From contig JAEOTU010000121.1 in assembly GCA_016839665.1 (NCBI GenBank), positions 1-5,839 of the forward strand: a stretch of 5,839 bases of DNA. The letters run 5' to 3'. Positions 1-5,199 of the stretch are shown here, piece after piece. This DNA comes from Candidatus Hodarchaeota archaeon (GTDB lineage: Archaea > Asgardarchaeota > Heimdallarchaeia > Hodarchaeales > Hodarchaeaceae). The notes beneath the pieces were generated by a model. The model was not told the DNA's origin. It was given only the letters and a program-made list of their open reading frames with translations, and did not search any database. The position numbers and the translations under genes are program-made. Within the stretch, counting starts at the first letter, position 1. Each line of letters opens with the position of its first letter.

Positions 1-169
1 ACAGATGGCCTTGAATTATGAGGCCTATTTCTCCTTTCCCTAAATTAGAATACAAGTCATAATATTCGTCAATGACAGTACCATCATCGTTTGCTGCAAA
101 TTCAGCTGTTGCAGAACGAATAAAACGATTTTGAAGCTCCAACGAGCCAATTTTTCCAGGATTAAACAT
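1..169 (-). CDS. Old Yellow Enzyme-family NADH:flavin oxidoreductase, N-terminal fragment (partial)
   Basis: The minus strand opens with ATG at 167-169 and stays open for 56 codons to the window edge, so the C-terminal part is missing. The start of the protein, MFNPGKIGSLELQNRFIRSA, is the typical beginning of the FMN-binding TIM barrel of Old Yellow Enzyme-like reductases (the family that includes 2,4-dienoyl-CoA reductase and YqjM-like ene-reductases). It has the 'F.P..IG.LELKNR' first strand, NRF at residues 14-16, the RSATAE stretch at 18-23 where many relatives have SPM, and the G(L)II(x)G second strand at about 49-54. Family members reduce activated C=C bonds with NAD(P)H using FMN, some also carrying a 4Fe-4S cluster; the part that would show a cluster is outside the window. 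No clear SD precedes the ATG. It is divergent from the SDR gene at 316. Family assignment is good; the substrate is unknown. Confidence 0.85.
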   Translation of the reverse strand, partial: MFNPGKIGSLELQNRFIRSATAEFAANDDGTVIDEYYDLYSNLGKGEIGLIIQGHL

Positions 170-176
170 GATTTAT

Positions 177-188
177 TCAAATATTTGA
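177..188. repeat. 12-bp perfect palindrome upstream of the flavin oxidoreductase start
   Basis: TCAAATATTTGA is a perfect inverted repeat centred at 182/183, 8-19 bases upstream of the minus-strand ATG at 169. Its position in a divergent intergenic region makes it a candidate operator or part of a core promoter. It is A/T-rich, so chance occurrence is quite possible. Confidence 0.35.
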
Positions 189-303
189 CATTCTTAAGAT
201 GTTTTCACTTAATAATAATTGATCTCTTCTAAGTTATTCCATAGTTTGCATTTTTTAGGGTTTTTTTATTGAAGTAGGATTTTAGAAATCGGACAATAAT
301 TTT

Positions 304-308
304 GAGGG
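304..308 (+). promoter_or_regulatory. Shine-Dalgarno-like site for the SDR gene
   Basis: GAGGG lies 7 bases before the GTG at 316-318 and supports this non-ATG start. No convincing TATA box was identified in the T-rich stretch at about 250-270. Confidence 0.5.
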
Positions 309-315
309 TTGAAAA

Positions 316-1392
316 GTGACACTATTGATAACAGGGGGTACAGGATTAGTTGGGCAAGCATTAGTTCGCTACTTGCTTGATGAAACAGTATATGCGAAAA
401 AACCAGAGAAAATTCGACTACTGGTTCGAGAGAAAGATGGGAACCCCTATAGGCAGAGTTTCCTAGACTGGTGCTTAGAAAAGACTGTAGAAGTATTTTC
501 TGGCGATCTCAGTAATGAAAATGATGTTTTAGCATTCACTCAAGTATCAGATCCTCAATCTTCAACATTAATTCATTGTGGTGCGATTTTTAATCTATGG
601 CAACCTTGGGAGCTCTTATATGATGTCAATGTCAACGGAACAGAAAGGATTCTTCGTGGTTTTCATCACCATAATATTAGGAAATTAATCTATCTCTCTT
701 CTATTGCGGTGTACGGTAATATGTCAGGAACAAACGGCCGAGGAGTTACCGAAGATTTTCCCCTTGACTTCAATATGAAGAAGCATTATGAGCTCTCTAA
801 AGCCCTTGGCGAAGAGCTTGTTCATAAGTATCAATCAAATCATCCCGAAAAAAAAATTACCATTCTTCGTCCTGCTGGAATTATAGGCGGGTCAAGTTCG
901 ACATTAGATGCCTTTTCACGAATGTTTATTGGGCGTTTTGTACCTCTTCCACGTGGAGGCAAAGACAAGATTAGCCTTGTTGATGCTAAGGATGTTGCTC
1001 GGGCTATTCGATTTGTAATTGACTTTAAAAGAGGAAATGGTGAAGTATATAACCTTGTGGGTTGTACCCCTACTTTTGAGGAGGCAGTTCAAGAATTAGG
1101 GCAAGCCCTTCAACGAGAAAAGGTGACGATAATTCCCATACCACTTTTTGTATTTAAACCAATATATTTCCTGGCTCGAATTATTAGGCGGATAAAGAAA
1201 GCAAACGAAAAATCTATGTTGATTCCTGTCTTATTCGAGAAACTTGGCAGAGATATTTGGGTAGACGATGAAAAATTAAAAACAACGGGGTTCCGATACG
1301 CTGTTAATCTTTCCGAATCAATGGAGAAATTTGGTAACTTTATTTCAGAAAATCCATGGTATATTGAACAGAAGCTCGGTTTTTCATTATAA
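316..1392 (+). CDS. Extended SDR, NAD-dependent epimerase/dehydratase family
   Basis: The 358-residue product has the features of extended short-chain dehydrogenases. The Rossmann nucleotide motif GGTGLVG is at residues 7-13 of strand 1. GDL (63-65) and HCGA (87-90) follow, then NVNGT (105-109), paired serines at 128-129 and the catalytic YELSK (Y158, K162). The RPAGIIG segment (185-191) and a substrate-binding C-terminal half follow. Length and motif order match UDP-sugar epimerases, 3-beta-hydroxysteroid dehydrogenase-like and related NAD(P)-dependent reductases. The substrate cannot be read from the sequence. The start is GTG, right before the first beta strand, with an SD-like GAGGG upstream. 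It has no signal peptide and is probably cytosolic. The hydrophobic stretch at about 272-290 is short and more likely buried or membrane-associated than a true transmembrane helix. It lies 143 bases upstream of the crotonase gene on the same strand, so co-transcription is possible but unproven. Confidence 0.88.
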   Translation: MTLLITGGTGLVGQALVRYLLDETVYAKKPEKIRLLVREKDGNPYRQSFLDWCLEKTVEVFSGDLSNENDVLAFTQVSDPQSSTLIHCGAIFNLWQPWELLYDVNVNGTERILRGFHHHNIRKLIYLSSIAVYGNMSGTNGRGVTEDFPLDFNMKKHYELSKALGEELVHKYQSNHPEKKITILRPAGIIGGSSSTLDAFSRMFIGRFVPLPRGGKDKISLVDAKDVARAIRFVIDFKRGNGEVYNLVGCTPTFEEAVQELGQALQREKVTIIPIPLFVFKPIYFLARIIRRIKKANEKSMLIPVLFEKLGRDIWVDDEKLKTTGFRYAVNLSESMEKFGNFISENPWYIEQKLGFSL

Positions 1393-1535
1393 TCGTCGCT
1401 ATTAAAGATTTACTCCATTTTCTTAATTCTCTACCTATTGCCACCTAGGAATGAATTTTAAGCGTTCTATGAATTAGGAATTATGAATGGGGCTTAGGAC
1501 TTGAAAACTGAAATCGCAATAGTTGGGAATAAGGA

Positions 1536-2285
1536 ATGATAAATATAGAATCACATGAATCAGTAAGAGTGTTAAGGTTAAATCGGGGAGTTACAAACGC
1601 AATTAATCTCGAGATGGTTAATAACTTAGCAAAAAATCTCAAACAATTGAGGGACGATTCCGATGTTAAGGGTATAGTGTTGAGTACTTCAAATGAGAAA
1701 TTTTTTGCCATTGGTTTTGACATTCCAGAGTTATATGAGCTTGATGAAAAGGAGTTTAGTGTATTCTATCGCTCGTATAATCAACTCTGCTTGGATTTGT
1801 ATACATTCCCTAAACCTACAGTCGCAGGATTGTTAGGGCATGCAATAGCTGGAGGATGCATCTTAGCCCTCTGTTGTGACTATCGATTTATCGGCGAAGG
1901 ACGAAAACTCATGGGGCTTAATGAGATAAAACTTGGAGTTCCGATTCCATACCCAGGAGATTGTATTTTACGACAGATTGTCGGATCACGATATGCTCAA
2001 GAGATAACGTATACAGGTGATTTCTATACTTCTGAAGAATTACTTCGAATAGGTTTGGTTGACAAAGTGCTTCCTTTGGAGCAGGTACTAAGTAAATCGA
2101 TTGAAAAAGCCAAATCATTAGGATCTCTACCTGAAGAAGCAATTAAAAGAATCAAAATTAATCGAATAGAGATAGTTAAAGCACAGATTCTTGAGTTTTT
2201 AGCGGAAAAAGAACGTATCTTCATGGAACACTGGTTTTCTACAGAGGCTAGAGAATTATTGAAGGAAGCTATTAAGAAATTCTAA
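1536..2285 (+). CDS. Crotonase-fold enoyl-CoA hydratase/isomerase family protein, isomerase-like active site
   Basis: The 249-residue protein has the normal length for a single-domain crotonase. The first oxyanion-hole segment is FAIGFDI (57-63) and the second is GHAIAGGC (101-108), which together would hold the thioester carbonyl of an acyl-CoA. The glutamate corresponding to Glu144 of rat enoyl-CoA hydratase is Ile109, while the one corresponding to Glu164 is kept as Glu130 in GLNEIKLG. This single-glutamate arrangement, and the surrounding GGCxxALxCDYR...GLNExxLG pattern, resemble mitochondrial delta3,delta2-enoyl-CoA isomerase (ECI1). Double-bond isomerisation is therefore more likely than hydration; other crotonase reactions are not excluded. 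A TAA codon in frame at 1530-1532 fixes the start at ATG 1536. A weak GGGA at 1525-1528 may act as the ribosome site. The stop overlaps that of the convergent redox-protein gene. Confidence 0.88.
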   Translation: MINIESHESVRVLRLNRGVTNAINLEMVNNLAKNLKQLRDDSDVKGIVLSTSNEKFFAIGFDIPELYELDEKEFSVFYRSYNQLCLDLYTFPKPTVAGLLGHAIAGGCILALCCDYRFIGEGRKLMGLNEIKLGVPIPYPGDCILRQIVGSRYAQEITYTGDFYTSEELLRIGLVDKVLPLEQVLSKSIEKAKSLGSLPEEAIKRIKINRIEIVKAQILEFLAEKERIFMEHWFSTEARELLKEAIKKF

Positions 2286-2761
2286 GCCTTTTCTTCCTCA
2301 GCTAATGATACGCATTTTCTTAATACAAATTCCAGGAATATATCACAGGTCTGTTTCCAGCCTTTTGTTGAAATGTATTCACCGATTTCCTCTCCCTTGC
2401 TAAAGTCTACTTTACAAAGTTCTTTACATTTAGTTGAGCCAAATTCCTCTAAAAAGTATCTATACAGTTCACCTACAACTTGGATAGCTTTGTTTCTTTC
2501 ATCCTCACACTTTTCTGGAATGTCATTCGTCCCACGACCGTAAAGATAACTAAGAGCTATGCTACTCCCTATCAGAAGACCACATGTAGTCTCTCCTGAT
2601 AAAATAGCCCCTAAATATCCTCCTGTAGCCCAAGAATACTCCTCGAGGGGTAGGTTCCATAGTGAAAGTAATGTTTGTAAAGATGCTTCAGCGCAAGTAT
2701 ATTTGTGCATTCTTTTATATGCCTGAGTAAGAACATCGTTAAAAAGCTCTGGATCTTTCAT
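2282..2761 (-). CDS. C_GCAxxG_C_C family putative redox-active protein
   Basis: The 159-residue product fits the C_GCAxxG_C_C family, named for its conserved cysteine and glycine spacing. Visible are CAEASL (C23), a glycine-rich segment GGYLGAILSGETTCGLLIG (47-65) holding C60 in the CGxxxG core, the CKELC pair (C112, C116) and C139. C85 and C150 are additional. Family members are thought to be redox or metal-binding proteins often associated with electron-transfer genes; their biochemical function is not established. The reading frame extends upstream to an ATG at 2824, giving 21 extra residues. The ATG at 2761 is preferred because a TATA-like box at 2783-2788 and a GGGA SD-like site sit right before it and would otherwise be inside the gene. 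Also, family similarity begins only after this point. It is convergent with the crotonase and divergent from the TrpRS gene. Confidence 0.82.
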   Translation of the reverse strand: MKDPELFNDVLTQAYKRMHKYTCAEASLQTLLSLWNLPLEEYSWATGGYLGAILSGETTCGLLIGSSIALSYLYGRGTNDIPEKCEDERNKAIQVVGELYRYFLEEFGSTKCKELCKVDFSKGEEIGEYISTKGWKQTCDIFLEFVLRKCVSLAEEEKA

Positions 2762-2782
2762 GATAATTCCCTTTTTCACTTT

Positions 2783-2788
2783 AATATA
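2783..2788 (-). promoter_or_regulatory. TATA-like box for the C_GCAxxG_C_C gene
   Basis: On the minus strand this reads TATATT, centred about 25 bases upstream of the ATG at 2761. That is the spacing expected in archaea if transcription starts at or very near the start codon. A GGGA lies between box and ATG, so an SD-led start is the alternative. Near-copies of ACTTTAA flank the box (2778-2784 and 2788-2794). Confidence 0.45.
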
Positions 2789-2977
2789 CTTTAAGACTCT
2801 TAAATCATCAAAAATTAAGTCCATAGAAATTTATCATAACTTTTCTTGTCGATGCTTAGAAAATTCAAACAAGAGACTATATACTAATGACACATTTGTG
2901 GGGAAATTGACTAAGAAAGAGATTAGATCAGAATCTTTTATCCTGTTTTGCAATATATCGACCATTAAAAGACTCAA

Positions 2978-2981
2978 GAGG
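2978..2981 (+). promoter_or_regulatory. Shine-Dalgarno-like site for TrpRS
   Basis: GAGG lies 9 bases before the ATG at 2991. Candidate A/T-rich promoter boxes are TATATA at 2878-2883 and AATATAT at 2952-2958. The second would place transcription start close to the SD itself, so the first fits an SD-led message better. Neither can be decided from sequence alone. Confidence 0.4.
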
Positions 2982-2990
2982 CTCTAAACA

Positions 2991-4127
2991 ATGACAGAAG
3001 AGAATGATAATGATTTCGTTGTCACACCATGGGAAGTTCATGGTAAAGTGGACTATGATAAACTAATGGAGCGATTTGGAACAGAACCAATCGATGAGGT
3101 TCTGCTTGAAAGAATAAAAAAGCATACTGGTGAATTACACTATATGTTACGACGTGGAACCTTTTTTACTCATCGAGATATGAATTTTATTTTAGATCAA
3201 TGGGAAAAAGGAAATAAATACTATCTTTACACTGGTCGGGGGCCCTCCGAGGACATCCACTTAGGACATCTGGTTCCTTGGATTTTTACTAAATGGTTGC
3301 AGGATAAATTTCAGGTCAAGTTCATTTTCCAACTGACTGATGACGAGAAATTCTTATTTGATGAAAAATTGAGTAAGGAAGATACCTATTCCTATGCGAT
3401 CGAGAACGCTTGTGATGTAATTGCTTTAGGTTTTGAACCTAAAAACACTGAAATCGTAATTGATACAGACAATGCTAAAACGTTCTACAACATTGCTCTT
3501 CCCATTGCCAAGAAAATTACTTATTCCACAGTTAAAGCTTCGTTTGGATTTGATAATTCCATCAATATTGGAAGTGTGTTTTACACAAGCATTCAAGCTG
3601 TTCCTGCAGTTCTTGAAAGCGTTAGACAGGGGAAAAACGTCCCCTGTCTCATTCCACACGCGATAGATCAAGATCCACACTTTCGGTTGGCTCGTGATGT
3701 CCTTCCTCGACTAGGATACTATAAACCCGCCAGTATTCAATGCTCTTTTCTTCCTGCCCTTGGTGGACCTGAAGGTAAGATGTCTGCTTCTGATCCAACT
3801 CAAACTGTTTATGTGACGGATGATCCAAAAACCGTTGAAAAGAAGATTAAGAAATATGCATTTTCAGGAGGTCAGGTGTCTATCGCGGAACATCGGAAAA
3901 AAGGGGGAGACCCAGATGTCGACGTTAGTTTTCAATGGTTGAAAATCCTCTTTGAACCTGACGATAATAAGCTCAAAACTATAGAGGAAGATTATCGAAA
4001 CGGAGATTTGCTTACTGGTGAATTGAAAGCAATGCTTATCGAAAAGATTAATTCTTTCCTTGAACATCATAGCGTAGAACGAGAAAAAGCACGCGATCGA
4101 TTAGATGACTTTTTAATCAAAGATTGA
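2991..4127 (+). CDS. trpS: Tryptophanyl-tRNA synthetase, archaeal/eukaryotic type
   Basis: This cytosolic class Ic aminoacyl-tRNA synthetase charges tRNA-Trp with tryptophan using ATP. The 378-residue protein has all the main landmarks. The N-terminal DYDKL...RFG (21-30) is followed by LRRGTFFTHRD (53-63) and the signature GRGPSEDIHLGH, whose HLGH (90-93) is the HIGH-type ATP-binding motif. Then come QLTDDEKFLF (114-123), AIDQDPHFR (224-232), and KMSAS (263-267), the second ATP-binding signature. The C-terminal KYAFSGGQ...EHRKKGG and DVDVSF (310-315) segment is characteristic of the archaeal/eukaryotic branch, as opposed to bacterial TrpRS. Length matches archaeal enzymes, with no WHEP or other appended domain. 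The ATG at 2991 has an SD-like GAGG and places the conserved DFVxxPWxV at the expected N-terminus. The gene appears intact. Its neighbours give no sign of a tryptophan biosynthesis operon. Confidence 0.97.
   Translation: MTEENDNDFVVTPWEVHGKVDYDKLMERFGTEPIDEVLLERIKKHTGELHYMLRRGTFFTHRDMNFILDQWEKGNKYYLYTGRGPSEDIHLGHLVPWIFTKWLQDKFQVKFIFQLTDDEKFLFDEKLSKEDTYSYAIENACDVIALGFEPKNTEIVIDTDNAKTFYNIALPIAKKITYSTVKASFGFDNSINIGSVFYTSIQAVPAVLESVRQGKNVPCLIPHAIDQDPHFRLARDVLPRLGYYKPASIQCSFLPALGGPEGKMSASDPTQTVYVTDDPKTVEKKIKKYAFSGGQVSIAEHRKKGGDPDVDVSFQWLKILFEPDDNKLKTIEEDYRNGDLLTGELKAMLIEKINSFLEHHSVEREKARDRLDDFLIKD
3624..3649. repeat. Perfect 10-bp inverted repeat (stem-loop) inside trpS
   Basis: AGACAGGGGA (3624-3633) pairs perfectly with TCCCCTGTCT (3640-3649) around a 6-base loop, AAAACG. 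It encodes RQGKNVPCL (residues 212-220), just before the conserved AIDQDP segment, and the reading frame is not disturbed. It is G/C-rich for this sequence and has no T-tract after it, so it does not look like a terminator. Confidence 0.7.
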
Positions 4128-4208
4128 ATGTTCTTCACTTTTTATATGAGAATATCAATCACTAGCTTTGGTGTTTTCAAAAACCATTTGCATTTAGCTC
4201 TGCACTAG

Positions 4209-4216
4209 TATATAAT
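4209..4216 (+). promoter_or_regulatory. TATA-like box upstream of the winged-helix regulator
   Basis: TATATAAT is the best TATA-box candidate in the 127-base gap after trpS. Archaeal spacing would put the transcription start near 4237-4241, giving a short leader of about 15 bases before the TTG at 4255. It partly overlaps an ACTAGTAT motif (4205-4212) that recurs at 4266-4273. Confidence 0.45.
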
Positions 4217-4229
4217 CTTATATTTGTAC

Positions 4230-4236
4230 GGAGGAG
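4230..4236 (+). promoter_or_regulatory. Strong Shine-Dalgarno sequence without a well-placed start codon
   Basis: GGAGGAG is a very good ribosome-binding sequence, but no ATG, GTG or TTG occurs at normal distance. The first possible initiator is TTG at 4255, 18 bases further on. In the regulator's frame, TAG at 4246-4248 closes any earlier start except ATA or ATC at 4249-4254. Confidence 0.4.
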
Positions 4237-4254
4237 TCAATTTCGTAGATAATC

Positions 4255-4806
4255 TTGGCACCTTTACTAGTATTCAAACCACAAATAATATCGCTTCTGA
4301 AAGATACATTGAACTTGAATGAATTAGAAATAAAGGTGCTCTTATTAATTAGGGATGTTCAACGGAAAGATTCCACATTTCTCTCTACAATTACAAATGA
4401 TGAAGAGAAGCGTCTTTTTACCAATAAGAAGCTCCTTCAAAAAGGATTGTCTATCTGGGAACTTCAGCAGATCCTTAATTTAGACTTTAACACTGTATGT
4501 AATGTGTTGAATACACTAAAAGAACGGGATTTTATTAACCATATGGGATCTAAAGGTTTTTATCGGTATCAGCCAATTTCTAAAAACCTAGAAAGCGTTA
4601 ATGGTGATTTGGCTAATCTCTCTTCAGAGATGTACTCAAGAATCGCCCCCCTAATATATTCTCAATATGCTGGGATCGGTGTCAATTGTCTTGAATCAAG
4701 ATTCACATTGGATTTGAAAGATCAAAAGATCATTTCTGGTTCGAAACCTGTATCCAACGATAAAAGTCCATTGAAAAATCTCATAAAGAAGTTGAACTTA
4801 GATTAG
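4255..4806 (+). CDS. Winged-helix transcriptional regulator, TrmB-like, with an insertion
   Basis: The 183-residue protein looks like a DNA-binding regulator. Residues 21-36 (LNELEIKVLLLIRDV) match the first helix of TrmB/MarR-type winged helices. Residues 64-94 (LSIWELQQILNLDFNTVCNVLNTLKERDFI) form the helix-turn-helix, and 95-106 (ending GFYRYQP) the wing. Between helix 1 and the helix-turn-helix there are about 27 extra residues (37-63), polar and charged. The C-terminal 75 residues have no recognisable domain; there is no visible sugar-binding TrmB C-terminal domain, for which the protein is too short. The start is uncertain: TTG at 4255 is the first standard initiator after the in-frame stop at 4246, with TTG at 4309 or 4315 as alternatives. 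It lies 66 bases upstream of the LsrG-like gene on the same strand and could regulate it. Target and ligand are unknown. Confidence 0.65.
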   Translation: MAPLLVFKPQIISLLKDTLNLNELEIKVLLLIRDVQRKDSTFLSTITNDEEKRLFTNKKLLQKGLSIWELQQILNLDFNTVCNVLNTLKERDFINHMGSKGFYRYQPISKNLESVNGDLANLSSEMYSRIAPLIYSQYAGIGVNCLESRFTLDLKDQKIISGSKPVSNDKSPLKNLIKKLNLD

Positions 4807-4846
4807 AAATCCTCTTAAAAATCTGTTATGTATGTGCTTCAAATTA

Positions 4847-4853
4847 TTTATAA
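4847..4853 (+). promoter_or_regulatory. TATA-like box for the LsrG-like/dehydrogenase pair
   Basis: TTTATAA, within TTATTTATAA (4844-4853), is centred about 23 bases before the ATG at 4873. That would put transcription start at or very near the start codon, yet a good SD also lies between box and ATG, so leaderless and SD-led readings conflict. The gap from the regulator's stop is only 66 bases, so read-through is also possible. Confidence 0.4.
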
Positions 4854-4859
4854 CGAGTA

Positions 4860-4868
4860 AAAGGTGAT
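4860..4868 (+). promoter_or_regulatory. Shine-Dalgarno site deciding the start of the LsrG-like gene
   Basis: AAAGGTGAT matches the SD consensus and sits 4-5 bases before ATG 4873. An in-frame GTG at 4864 lies within the SD itself, so it is unlikely to be the initiator. Confidence 0.65.
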
Positions 4869-4872
4869 AAAT

Positions 4873-5190
4873 ATGTTTGTTGCATGTGTAAGTGTTTATG
4901 TAAAGCCTGAAAATCGAGAAGCTTTTATCGAAGCGAGTTTAGAGAATGCTCGGAACACACGAAAGGAGCCTAAGAATCTACGTTTTGATGTTTTACAGTG
5001 CTTAGACGACCCCAATCGTTTCTTCCTCTATGAGGTTTATCGTGACGAAACTGGAATGGATGATCATAAAACTACTAACCATTATCAAAAATGGCGAGAA
5101 ACAGTTGAAGAAATGATGGCTAAACCCCGTGAAGGTATTAAACATAAAAATCTATACCCAGAGACAGAAGAAGCTTTTCTATCAAAATAG
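4873..5190 (+). CDS. LsrG-like antibiotic biosynthesis monooxygenase (ABM) domain protein
   Basis: The 105-residue product is a single ABM-fold ferredoxin-like domain, a small family that normally forms dimers. It carries the pattern typical of LsrG/YgiN-like members: an initial beta strand FVACVSVYVKPE, then NLRFDVLQ (35-42), RFFLYEVYRDE (49-59), HKTTNHY (65-71) and a final KPRE (84-87). This matches remembered E. coli LsrG, which isomerises the phosphorylated quorum signal P-DPD (phospho-AI-2), in NLRFDVLQ, the Y-E-Y-DE strand and HKTTPHY. The family is broad, and no other AI-2 genes are visible here, so a true LsrG role is not claimed; a related small carbonyl or dicarbonyl substrate is a reasonable guess. 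ATG 4873 is chosen over the in-frame GTG at 4864 because of the SD and because LsrG proteins begin at this point. The dehydrogenase follows after 9 bases, implying one operon. Confidence 0.82.
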   Translation: MFVACVSVYVKPENREAFIEASLENARNTRKEPKNLRFDVLQCLDDPNRFFLYEVYRDETGMDDHKTTNHYQKWRETVEEMMAKPREGIKHKNLYPETEEAFLSK

Positions 5191-5195
5191 GGGAG
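5191..5195 (+). promoter_or_regulatory. Ribosome binding site of the Fe-dependent dehydrogenase
   Basis: GGGAG starts directly after the LsrG-like stop codon and ends 4 bases before the ATG at 5200, consistent with coupled translation within one message. Confidence 0.5.
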
Positions 5196-5199
5196 TAAA

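Noticed and set aside
1393..1535. Terminator or small RNA between the SDR and crotonase genes
   Set aside because: No stable stem-loop with a T-tract and no tRNA-like or other recognisable RNA structure was seen.
1481..1723. Minus-strand open frame of 80 residues
   Set aside because: Mostly antisense to the conserved N-terminus of the crotonase; no motif.
2762..2824. N-terminal extension of the C_GCAxxG_C_C protein to ATG 2824
   Set aside because: The extension would include the TATA-like box and the SD-like site that precede ATG 2761, and its residues do not look like the family.
2917..2939. Weak hairpin (8 pairs with one G-U) upstream of trpS as a riboswitch or T-box-like leader
   Set aside because: It is short and A/T-rich with no T-box landmarks; T-boxes are bacterial, and this gene is of the archaeal/eukaryotic type.
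2760..2987. 75-residue plus-strand open frame ending 3 bases before trpS
   Set aside because: Low-complexity composition, no recognisable motif or ribosome site, and it covers the promoter region and start of the well-supported minus-strand redox gene.
4864..4872. GTG 4864 as start of the LsrG-like protein
   Set aside because: This GTG is part of the SD sequence for ATG 4873, and the family N-terminus begins at the ATG.
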